Source of the DNA: Perlucidibaca piscinae DSM 21586
Lineage (GTDB): Bacteria > Pseudomonadota > Gammaproteobacteria > Pseudomonadales > Moraxellaceae
Length of the DNA stretch: 64,000 nucleotides
Direction: 5' to 3'
NCBI RefSeq assembly: GCF_000420045.1
Contig: NZ_ATUE01000006.1
Location: forward strand, 620,001 to 684,000
Both the position numbers and the translations under genes were made by a program. The notes under the pieces were generated by a model. The model was not told the DNA's origin. It worked only from the letters and a program-made list of their open reading frames with translations, and made no database searches. Shown piece by piece: positions 8,945 through 16,678 of the stretch; within the stretch, counting starts at the first letter, position 1; the number at the start of each line of letters is the position of its first letter.

Positions 8945-9319
8945 GTGACTGCACGCAAGATCATGCTCATTGAAGACGACGACATCGTGGCCGGCCTGGT
9001 GCGCTTCCTGGTCGAGCGTCAGGGTCATGAGCTGGAATGGCTGAACACAGGTGCTGACGCCGTCGAAGCCGTGACTCGGCTGGCGCCCGATGCCCTCATC
9101 CTCGATGTGCTGCTGCCGCATCAGGACGGCTTCGCCATCCTGTCGAAACTGCGTGCCCAACCCGAAACCGCCCGCCTGCCCGTGCTCATGCTGACCGGCA
9201 AAAGCCGCGAACAGGACATCGTGCAGGCCCTGGAGCTGGGTGCCAACGACCACCTGGCAAAACCCTTCCAGCCGGCCGAGCTGACCGCTCGCCTGCAACG
9301 CCTGCTGCCCGGAAGATGA
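8945..9319 (+). CDS. Receiver-only response regulator (CheY-like)
   Basis: A 124-residue single receiver domain: acidic pocket EDDD at residues 10-13, phospho-acceptor Asp54 (LILDVLLP), the Thr of the MLTG block and the Lys of AKPF. There is no output domain. I choose the GTG at 8945 because an AGGAAGGAAAGG stretch directly precedes it; ATG at 8906 would add residues unlike the family. It is the first gene of the barrel/HEAT/GT2 run, so it may control that module by protein contact. Confidence 0.88.
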   Translation: MTARKIMLIEDDDIVAGLVRFLVERQGHELEWLNTGADAVEAVTRLAPDALILDVLLPHQDGFAILSKLRAQPETARLPVLMLTGKSREQDIVQALELGANDHLAKPFQPAELTARLQRLLPGR

Positions 9320-9320
9320 C

Positions 9321-10103
9321 ATGACACGCCACCTGTACGCCCTGCTGCCCCTGTTGCTGCCACTCGCCACCAGCGTGCAGGCCGACGCCTTTGATCCGCT
9401 CGCCGACACCGGCTGGCTGGAGGCTGGCTACGAGGAAAGCCGCTACGACAGCCTGCGTCCCGGTCGCTCCTTCGACCCCTACCGCATCACCAGTGTCAGC
9501 GGGAGCCTCACGCACAAGGATGCCGTCTGGTATGGCGAACTGGCGTTTCATGACCGCTTCAACACCAGTGACACCCAGCTGCTGATCGGCAGCTACCAGC
9601 CGGTCACTGCGACCGGCCAGCTCCATGTCGAAGCCTATGTCACCGAGGATGCCGACTTCCGTCCGCGTCTGCAGGCCTATGCCGGCTGGTACCAGAAGCT
9701 GCCCGCCGGCTTCACCGTCGAGCCCGGCTACCAGACCAGCCGCTATCCGGCCGTCAACATCGACCGCTACAGCCTGGCCACCGAGAAATACCTCGGTGCC
9801 TTCCGCATCGCGCATCACATCGGCCTGGTGCAGGTCTCCGAACAGAGTGAAATCAGCCAGCGCCTGCAGCTGGACTGGTACCGAGGCGAGCGCGCCCGCG
9901 TCGGCATCGGCATGGCCTGGGGTGATGATCAGGAACAGGAAGAAAATGGCGATGTCACCGTGCGCCCGGTGCGCAGCTACTTCGCCACGCTGGTGCAACC
10001 CGTCTCGCCGCGCCTCGATCTGACCGCGTCATTGCAGACAGCACGCTATGACGACCTCTATCGCCAGAACGGGGGGCGCGTTGGGCTTCGCTACCATTAC
10101 TGA
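9321..10103 (+). CDS. YaiO-family outer-membrane beta-barrel protein
   Basis: Exported protein of 260 residues with a signal peptide ending after SVQA (about residue 21). The mature sequence is built of alternating amphipathic strands rich in Tyr, Trp and Arg (for example GWLEAGYEESRYD, AYAGWYQKLPAGFTVEPGYQ) and ends in a C-terminal aromatic strand GLRYHY, as expected for an outer-membrane barrel. It resembles the YaiO family, found with glycosyltransferase genes. It begins two bases after the receiver gene and overlaps the HEAT gene, so all are one operon. Likely role (inference): export pore for the neighbouring synthase's product. Confidence 0.78.
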   Translation: MTRHLYALLPLLLPLATSVQADAFDPLADTGWLEAGYEESRYDSLRPGRSFDPYRITSVSGSLTHKDAVWYGELAFHDRFNTSDTQLLIGSYQPVTATGQLHVEAYVTEDADFRPRLQAYAGWYQKLPAGFTVEPGYQTSRYPAVNIDRYSLATEKYLGAFRIAHHIGLVQVSEQSEISQRLQLDWYRGERARVGIGMAWGDDQEQEENGDVTVRPVRSYFATLVQPVSPRLDLTASLQTARYDDLYRQNGGRVGLRYHY

Positions 10104-11187
10104 TCCGGCGCTGCGCGGCGTCCTCATCACCACCATCACACTGCTGCTGCTGTCCCTGGCCTGCCTGGTCAGCGCTCTGATTCTGCGTGCACAACGTTTG
10201 CGTCGCGAACAGCGTCTGGCAGTGCTCGAAGCTACCTGGCGCGTGCTCTGCCATCGTGCCATGGTCTCGGACCTGCCTGAGGAACTGCCCGAGCTGAGGC
10301 CAGGCGATGCTCCCCTGTTCGCGCAGATCTGGCTGGACTTCCTGAACCGGGTGCGTGGCGATCACGTGCAACGAGGCCTCAAGCATCTGGCCCGGCGCAT
10401 CCGTCTCGACCACCATCTGCTCCGCCGCCTGCACTCCCGGCGCACCGATGACCGCCTGCTGGCACTGCTGGTACTTGGCCGCCTGCAGGACAGCCGCGTG
10501 CTCCCACTTGCAGAGCGCTGCCTTGACGACGACTACCCTCTGCTGACGCTGTCCGCTGCCCAGGCCCTGATGCAGGTGGATGCACACCGCTACACCCGCA
10601 TCGTGCTGACCGCCATTGCCGAACAGCCCTGGCCGCTCAGCCGGCTGCGCGAACTGCTGGCCCTGGCCAAGCCGGACTGGCTGCAGCAGGAGACTCGTGC
10701 CGTGCTCGGCTCCTGTGACGCCAGCCATGGCCAGCGCATCCTGCGCGTGCTGGCCGATCTCGGCAGCTCCGACATCGACGCGGTCAGCAGCCTGCTGCTG
10801 AGCCGTTTTCCTGGCCATGACGGAATCCTTGCCAGCATTCTGACCCATACCGGCAACCCGTCGCGTCATGCCCTGGCGCTGGAGGCACTGGGCCATCCAG
10901 CGGAGGCTGTACGCATGGCCGCCTGCGTCGCGCTGACGCGCATCGGCCTGCCGCGCGACCGCGATATCCTGCGCGCGCGCTGGGCCCAGGAGACGCCAGC
11001 GCTGCAGAGTGCCATCGCCAGCACGCTGATGGCCTTGCCGCGCATGAACGAAGAGGAAGCCAGAGTCATTCTCGCCGATCTGTCCGGCTCGCCCACGCTG
11101 AGCCTGATCTGGCTGCAGGAAATGCTCACACGCGGATGGGGCGAGGATCTGCCCTTCCAGCACTGGATGACGGTTGCCAATGCCTGA
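10048..11187 (+). CDS. Membrane-anchored HEAT-repeat protein
   Basis: A 379-residue protein with one N-terminal transmembrane helix (about residues 24-46, GVLITTITLLLLSLACLVSA) followed by a cytosolic alpha-solenoid: repeated pairs of helices such as DRLLALLVLGRLQDSRVLPL, HALALEALGHPAEAVRMAAC and a last block ending near 370. It overlaps yaiO by 56 bases if the ATG at 10048 is used; a TTG at 10081 preceded by GGGGGG is an alternative. Its end overlaps the GT2 start. HEAT solenoids are protein-interaction scaffolds; I infer it couples the receiver and the synthase. Confidence 0.75.
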   Translation: MTTSIARTGGALGFATITDPALRGVLITTITLLLLSLACLVSALILRAQRLRREQRLAVLEATWRVLCHRAMVSDLPEELPELRPGDAPLFAQIWLDFLNRVRGDHVQRGLKHLARRIRLDHHLLRRLHSRRTDDRLLALLVLGRLQDSRVLPLAERCLDDDYPLLTLSAAQALMQVDAHRYTRIVLTAIAEQPWPLSRLRELLALAKPDWLQQETRAVLGSCDASHGQRILRVLADLGSSDIDAVSSLLLSRFPGHDGILASILTHTGNPSRHALALEALGHPAEAVRMAACVALTRIGLPRDRDILRARWAQETPALQSAIASTLMALPRMNEEEARVILADLSGSPTLSLIWLQEMLTRGWGEDLPFQHWMTVANA

Positions 11188-12640
11188 CCTGAACGATCTT
11201 CTCGCGTTGCCCCTGGTGCACGATGGCGTCGCCGCCGGGACAGCCCTGCTGCTGACCAGCCTCTACCTGTTCTTTCTGATCTACCAGGTGCTGGTGACCG
11301 GCGGCTACATCAGCCTGAACCTGATCGCGCTGACCATGGTGCGACGCGTCACCCGCACTGGCCGTGACCTGTTCATGCCCCAGGTCTACGAACATGACCT
11401 GCCCGGTGTCAGCATCATCCTGACGGCCTTCAACGAGGAGAGCCTGATCGTCACCTCGGTACGTTCGCTGCTGCAGCAGGACTACCCTGATTTCGAGCTG
11501 GTGGTGGTGCATGATGGCGGCACAGACAACACGCTGGGTGTGATGATCGAGGCCTTTGACATGGTGCCAGCGCCTCGGGCCATCGACTACCTGATACCCT
11601 GTGCCACCATCCGCAGCGTCTACCGGTCGCGTACCCACGCCAACCTGATCATGGTCGACAAGGTCAATGGCGGCGGCAAGGCGGATGCCAACAATGCCGG
11701 CATCAACGTGGCCAGCAAGCCCCTGTACTGCGGCATGGACGCCGACTCCGTGCTGGAGCGCAACAGCCTGCTGCGGGTGGTGCGCATCTTCCTCGAGCGT
11801 CCGCACACGGTCGCCGCTGGCGGCACCGTCCGCATCGTCAACGGCTGCCAGGTGCGCCAGGGCGAGCTGGTCAGCACCGGTCTCCCGCGCAGCGCGCTGG
11901 GCTGCTACCAGGTGCTCGAGTACCTGCGTGCCTTCCTATTCGGGCGCCTCGGCTGGTCGCAGCTCAACGCCCTGCTCATCATCAGTGGCGCATTCGGGGT
12001 GTTTGATCGCCAGGCGGTCATCCGCGCCGGTGGCTACCAGCGCGGCAGCCTGGGGGAGGACATGGAGCTGGTGGTGCGACTGCACCGCTACCATCTAGAA
12101 CGCAAACTGCCCTACAGCATCAACTTCGTGCCCGATCCGGTGTGCTGGACTGACGCGCCGGAAGACCGGGCCACCCTGCGCAAGCAGCGCATCCGCTGGC
12201 AGCGCGGTCTTCTCGAGGTGCTAACCGAGCACCGCAGCCTGCTCTTCAAGCGAGGCTCCGGTGCCATCGGCTGGCTCGCCTACCCGTTCATGATCCTGGC
12301 CGAGGCCTTGAGTCCTGTCGTCGAGATCGTGGGCTTGGTGTTCACACTGATCCTGGTGCTGCTCGACCTCATCAATCCGGTGTCACTGGCCCTGTTCCTC
12401 GCCGCCAACATCGCGCTCGGACTGGTGCTGTCAGCGTCGGCACTGCTGCTGGAAGAGCGCAGCTTCCATGTCTACCCCCGCTACCGTGACACCCTGCAGC
12501 TGTTCGGCTGGGCGGTCCTGGAAAACATCGGCTACCGCCAGCTGCACAGCTGGTGGCGCCTGGTCGGTACCTGGCACTGGATACGCGGCAAGGAGGCGGT
12601 GTGGGGCGCCATGAAGCGCAACACCGACTGGATGAGCTGA
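11180..12640 (+). CDS. Processive family-2 glycosyltransferase (polysaccharide synthase-like)
   Basis: Inner-membrane synthase of 486 residues from the ATG at 11180, which lies inside the end of the HEAT gene. One or two N-terminal helices (15-55), a cytosolic GT2 domain and a C-terminal membrane region (from about 375) are seen. All hallmarks of processive BcsA/HAS/PgaC-type enzymes are present: Asp112 (VVHDGGTDN), Asp187-x-Asp189, Glu293-Asp294 (GED) and Gln336-x-x-Arg339-Trp340. It should polymerise a sugar nucleotide and pass the chain across the membrane. The sugar cannot be read from the sequence. Confidence 0.88.
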   Translation: MPDLNDLLALPLVHDGVAAGTALLLTSLYLFFLIYQVLVTGGYISLNLIALTMVRRVTRTGRDLFMPQVYEHDLPGVSIILTAFNEESLIVTSVRSLLQQDYPDFELVVVHDGGTDNTLGVMIEAFDMVPAPRAIDYLIPCATIRSVYRSRTHANLIMVDKVNGGGKADANNAGINVASKPLYCGMDADSVLERNSLLRVVRIFLERPHTVAAGGTVRIVNGCQVRQGELVSTGLPRSALGCYQVLEYLRAFLFGRLGWSQLNALLIISGAFGVFDRQAVIRAGGYQRGSLGEDMELVVRLHRYHLERKLPYSINFVPDPVCWTDAPEDRATLRKQRIRWQRGLLEVLTEHRSLLFKRGSGAIGWLAYPFMILAEALSPVVEIVGLVFTLILVLLDLINPVSLALFLAANIALGLVLSASALLLEERSFHVYPRYRDTLQLFGWAVLENIGYRQLHSWWRLVGTWHWIRGKEAVWGAMKRNTDWMS

Positions 12641-13039
12641 TCAGGCCGCATCCGCCGATGCCAGCCGGTTCCAGATCTCGCGCAGCTGCCCGACCAGCTC
12701 GGTGGGGCTGAACGGCTTCGCCAGCACCGCATCCACGCCCAGATCACGCCACTGCTGAAGTTCGGCCGGATGCACCTTGGCGGTGAAGAAGCAGATCGGA
12801 AGATCAGCCACCGGACGCATGCTGCGAATCGCCGCCAGGGTCTCTATGCCGTCCATGCCCGGCATCATCACATCGAGCAGGATCAGATCCGGCCGGTAGC
12901 CGCTGGCCAGGCAATCCAGCGCATCCTGACCCGATGCTTCGGCACGCACGGTCATGCCGCCCATGCGCTGCAGAATCAGCGTCACCAGCGTGCGAATGTC
13001 AGGCTCGTCATCAACCAGCAAGACGTGTTGTAGAGACAT
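12641..13039 (-). CDS. Receiver-only response regulator
   Basis: A 132-residue receiver domain: acidic pair Asp10-Asp11, phospho-acceptor Asp56 (LILLDVMMPGMDG) and Lys of LAKPFSP. No effector domain follows. Its start lies within the end of the CHASE-PAS histidine kinase gene (29-base overlap), so it is the likely cognate partner. Its stop abuts the stop of the GT2 synthase on the other strand. How the signal reaches the synthase genes is not evident, as no DNA-binding output domain occurs in either receiver here. Confidence 0.9.
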   Translation of the reverse strand: MSLQHVLLVDDEPDIRTLVTLILQRMGGMTVRAEASGQDALDCLASGYRPDLILLDVMMPGMDGIETLAAIRSMRPVADLPICFFTAKVHPAELQQWRDLGVDAVLAKPFSPTELVGQLREIWNRLASADAA

Positions 13040-15122
13040 GTTGGCTCTCCTGGGCAGGGGCTTCCTGTGTGGCCGGGTGGCGACATGGCAAGGTCAGGGT
13101 GAACTGGGCGCCGGAACCGGCCGGCGATGCCGCCGTCAGGGTGCCATCCATGCGCTCCATGAGGCCGCGACTGATGGCCAGACCCAGTCCGGTGCCGCCG
13201 CGCTCGCGCGTATCGGAGGCATCGGCCTGGGCAAAGCGCTGGAACAGGCGTGGCAGGAACTCGGGCGGAATGCCCGGACCGTCATCTCGCAGGGTCAGGC
13301 TGACGCGCTCACCATCGCAGTGCCAGCGCAGGTGCAGCTGCCCGCCCACCGGCGAGAACTTGATGGCGTTCGAGAACAGGTTGCGCAGCACCTGGATCAG
13401 GCGATCCGGATCCACCTCGACAAACAGGTTGTCCGGCATGGGCTGCACATCCCAGTGCAGCTGCCTTGTCAGCATCTGCGGCCGCGCCAGCGACATCGCC
13501 GCCTCCAGCGACTCGCGCAGACTCTGGGTGGACAGGCGCAGCGACAGCTTGCCCAGCTCCAGGCGCTCGATGTCGAGCAGGTCATTGATCAGGCCGGTCA
13601 GCACCTGGGCATTCTCGCTGGCCATGTTCATCATGGCGCGGCGGTCGTCCGGATGATCATCCAGCAGGCCGCTAGCAACCATCTCGACGGCGCCACGAAT
13701 GGCGGTCAGCGGGGTACGCAACTCATGTGACACCGTCGCGACAAACTCGCGTTTCAAGCGCTCGTTGTGACGCACCGCACGCAGATCCTCGATCATCGTC
13801 CACGCGTAGGGCTCGCCATTGGCCTGCCGCATCGACAGGGCGCGCACCAGCACCGGCAGATGCTCCGACTCCCCCCCCAGCGCCTCCAGCTCCAGCCACG
13901 ACGGCTGCTGCCAGCGCTCACGAAAACTTTGCGCCGACCAGGTGGTGAACAGCGACAGGAAGATCTTGCCCACCAGCCCATCGTCGTGCTGGAACAAGGC
14001 ATAGGCCGCCGGATTGGCATCAAGAATCCGGCCATCCTGGCTGCAGCGCATGATGGCGATCGGCGCATGCTGGATCAGCGCCGAGAGTCGCGCCTCGCGA
14101 TCAATCAGATCGTCATTGCGGGTGATGGCGAGCAACTCGGCCTGCTCGCGGCGACGGTTCTGCGAATGCATCCAGGCCATCAGCAGGGCCGTGAAGGCCA
14201 TGCCAGCCAGCCACAGCGCCGGCGCCGACAGCGTGTGGCGACTGGCCCAGAAGGTCTCGCTGGGCCTGATCGTCAGCTGCATCGGGTGGCCGGCAAAATC
14301 CAGTCGAACACGACGCATCACCTCGCCGGCATGAGCATTCTGCTGGTTGACCTGCATCAGACCCGGCGTCAGGGTGTCCCGGAGACTGTCGAGGCTGACG
14401 CTGTAATCGACGGCATCCGGCAGATCCTGCAGCAGTGGAGCCAGCATTTCCCGGGCGGCAAGACTGACCGCGACAAACCCGCGCAAGGCCAGCTGGCGCT
14501 GCGCCGCCGTCTCCACCGGAACGTCACGGCGATACACGGGCTGAAACAGCGCGATGATGCGGGTCTTGAGCAACACGCTCTGCACCTGCGAACTGGCACG
14601 CACACGCCCGCTGTCCTGGGCCTGCAGCATGGCGACCAGACGCTGATCGTCGCAGCGCAGGTCCAGACCCAGCAGGTGATCGGTAGGCACCCGGCCGACA
14701 ATGTGCACGATGGGGTAATGCCAGCGCGTGGTCGACGGAATGCAGCCCGGTGTCATGTCGTGATAGGGCTGTGCATCGTGGCTGCCCGCTGGCTGAGGCA
14801 CGGTCCAGTATACCGAATGGAACACGTCGAGCTTGGACGTGGCGAAGTGCTTGAAAGCTTCCGGCGAAGGGCCTGGTTCACTGGCACTGACAAAGCGGCC
14901 GATGTCGCCGAGCGATTCAAGACGCTGCTCCAGCGCCTCCCGAATCACGTCCTCACGACGCTCGGCGCCGACCTCGAAGCGCTGCACCCAGCTGTCCTGC
15001 TGCTTCTGCCAGACGAACCCGGCAAGAAACGTGGACAGCAGAAAACCGCCCAGCAGCAGAACCAGCTGCAGACGGTTGTGCAGAGCATGAAATCGCAGCC
15101 ACCGTGGTGTTCGCACCGGCAC
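13011..15122 (-). CDS. CHASE-PAS sensor histidine kinase
   Basis: Inner-membrane kinase of 703 residues: transmembrane helix at 17-40, periplasmic CHASE-type sensor (about 60-290), second helix near 300-318 (LWLAGMAFTALLMAW), PAS domain (about 340-450), then HisKA with the phospho-accepting His466 (VSHELRTP) and an HATPase_c domain with the N, G1 (DDGPGIPPEF) and G2 (GGTGLGLAI) boxes. CHASE domains sense extracytoplasmic small molecules. It overlaps and precedes a receiver gene. A run of eight G on the coding strand (13871-13878) interrupts the PAS-HisKA linker region and could slip. Confidence 0.92.
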   Translation of the reverse strand: MPVRTPRWLRFHALHNRLQLVLLLGGFLLSTFLAGFVWQKQQDSWVQRFEVGAERREDVIREALEQRLESLGDIGRFVSASEPGPSPEAFKHFATSKLDVFHSVYWTVPQPAGSHDAQPYHDMTPGCIPSTTRWHYPIVHIVGRVPTDHLLGLDLRCDDQRLVAMLQAQDSGRVRASSQVQSVLLKTRIIALFQPVYRRDVPVETAAQRQLALRGFVAVSLAAREMLAPLLQDLPDAVDYSVSLDSLRDTLTPGLMQVNQQNAHAGEVMRRVRLDFAGHPMQLTIRPSETFWASRHTLSAPALWLAGMAFTALLMAWMHSQNRRREQAELLAITRNDDLIDREARLSALIQHAPIAIMRCSQDGRILDANPAAYALFQHDDGLVGKIFLSLFTTWSAQSFRERWQQPSWLELEALGGESEHLPVLVRALSMRQANGEPYAWTMIEDLRAVRHNERLKREFVATVSHELRTPLTAIRGAVEMVASGLLDDHPDDRRAMMNMASENAQVLTGLINDLLDIERLELGKLSLRLSTQSLRESLEAAMSLARPQMLTRQLHWDVQPMPDNLFVEVDPDRLIQVLRNLFSNAIKFSPVGGQLHLRWHCDGERVSLTLRDDGPGIPPEFLPRLFQRFAQADASDTRERGGTGLGLAISRGLMERMDGTLTAASPAGSGAQFTLTLPCRHPATQEAPAQESQHVSTTRLAG
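13871..13878 (-). repeat. G8 homopolymer inside the histidine kinase gene
   Basis: Eight consecutive C on the plus strand (G8 in the coding sense), within the LGGES segment upstream of HisKA. A one-base change would truncate the kinase before its catalytic domains. Confidence 0.9.
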
Positions 15123-15209
15123 GCCACCCCTTGTCCAATATCCCCAGTATTACAACAAACGTGGGAAAGAGCATGGGTTGGGCTTTTGCAAGCAGCATGG
15201 GGACTTGTG

Positions 15210-16676
15210 TTAACGACGCCGCCAGAGCAGCAGCCCCCAGAGCGTCACGGCGAACACCAGCGCCGAAAACACGCCAGCGACCAGATCGCGCGCGTCCTTG
15301 CCGAGAAAGTCCAGCCAGTTGACCTTGTGCAGATAGGCAAAGCTGAAACCCTCGACACGATCCGCATCATGCACCACCGAGGCCACGGCGGCATCGACCG
15401 GGTCCACATACACTGCCAGAGTGTCGGGCGTGTCAAAGCGCACCTTGTAGACTGGCAGACGCTTCTGCACAAAGCCGTATTCGTGCGTGAAGCGCGTCAC
15501 TGGCTCGACATCCAGCCAGCGCGCGCCCGATGCCACGTCAGCGGCCAGCATGCGGGCATAGTCGACAGCCTCGACCCGCTCACCGGTACGCGCCGAGGCA
15601 TAGACCTCATGGAGCACAGGTGCAGCGCCCTGCTCGGCATGCAGATGTCCGGAGCCCCCTGACTGCTTGTCACCCACAGCGCCGTGCAGGTGTCCCGGCA
15701 TCAGCTGATAGCCATGCCAGAGTGGCCCAGCCGGTGTGGCCAGCACCTGCAGGCGCGCCCCTTCAGGCAGATTCGCCGGTGCCGGCATGACCACCTCGCC
15801 GGCCCGGAAGGACGACGCCAGCGGGTAGGTCACGAACCCCGGCCGCCCCTTGTCGATGACCAGCACGTGCAGCATGCCGCTGACGCACCACGCCAGCACC
15901 GCCAACGTCACCAGCAGGCCGAGCCGGCCATGCCAGCGTCGCATCGCCGGCCGCGCGCTGCCGTCCACGGCCGTCACCCGCGCCACCCCGGCCACGGCCA
16001 TGACCATGATCAGGCCCAGCGCCAGCACCATGGCGACATCACGACTGGGCTCGTGCGCCCACCATTTCCAGCTGTGCAGATTGCCGAACAGCGCGCTGAA
16101 ACGGGTCTTCCAGGTATCCGTCAGGGCCGCCAGCTGCAGGCTGCGCGGCTCGATGAAAGCGACCAGGCCATCCGGCCGGTCAAACGCCACCCGCCACACC
16201 GGCAGGTAGCGGTTCACGACGGGGTATTCGGCGCTGAAGGCCGTCACCTGGCTCAGCGACACGGCAGCCACGCTCTCGCCCGTGTAGTGACGCGCCAGAA
16301 ACTCGACCAGCTCACGCTCGATCTCTGCCGGCTTGCCATTGCGGGCATCGACATGGCGCAGGCTGCCATCCGGCAACTGCGCCATCCAGAACGGCACCCC
16401 TCGCCAGGTCAGTGCTCTCAGCTCGCGCAGCTGCAGCTCGGCGGGCAGCACGCTGGCTGGCGGCGGCAACGCTTTCCAGGACAACCCGGCAGGTGCCGTC
16501 ACCAGCTCGACCGGGGGCTGCTTGGCCACAGCCGACGGCTGCCAGCGCGACATCACCGGGTGCAGCAGACCGGTCAGGCTCCACGCCAGTGCCGGCAGGA
16601 ACACCCACAGGGCCAGACGGCGGTGACGAGACAGCAGCCAGTGGCGGCCATGGGAAAGGAATCCGCGCAAGGCCAT
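15210..16676 (-). CDS. PepSY-domain iron-regulated-type membrane protein
   Basis: Protein of 488 residues with four predicted membrane helices: 22-42, about 225-245 (AMVLALGLIMVMAVAGVARV), about 258-276 (LGLLVTLAVLAWCVSGML) and a C-terminal one followed by RRR. Periplasmic segments carry PepSY-like repeats (VEPVTRFTHEYGFVQKRLPV). The second loop contains a His-rich stretch (PGHLHGAV, GSGHLHAE). Such proteins often accompany TonB-dependent receptors, and some act as ferric-siderophore or metal reductases. It starts two bases after the receptor's stop, so the two form an operon. Confidence 0.85.
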   Translation of the reverse strand: MALRGFLSHGRHWLLSRHRRLALWVFLPALAWSLTGLLHPVMSRWQPSAVAKQPPVELVTAPAGLSWKALPPPASVLPAELQLRELRALTWRGVPFWMAQLPDGSLRHVDARNGKPAEIERELVEFLARHYTGESVAAVSLSQVTAFSAEYPVVNRYLPVWRVAFDRPDGLVAFIEPRSLQLAALTDTWKTRFSALFGNLHSWKWWAHEPSRDVAMVLALGLIMVMAVAGVARVTAVDGSARPAMRRWHGRLGLLVTLAVLAWCVSGMLHVLVIDKGRPGFVTYPLASSFRAGEVVMPAPANLPEGARLQVLATPAGPLWHGYQLMPGHLHGAVGDKQSGGSGHLHAEQGAAPVLHEVYASARTGERVEAVDYARMLAADVASGARWLDVEPVTRFTHEYGFVQKRLPVYKVRFDTPDTLAVYVDPVDAAVASVVHDADRVEGFSFAYLHKVNWLDFLGKDARDLVAGVFSALVFAVTLWGLLLWRRR

Positions 16677-16678
16677 GG

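Noticed and set aside
13767..15662. Long plus-strand frame (631 codons)
   Set aside because: It runs antisense through the histidine kinase and part of the PepSY gene; both have clear conserved motifs.
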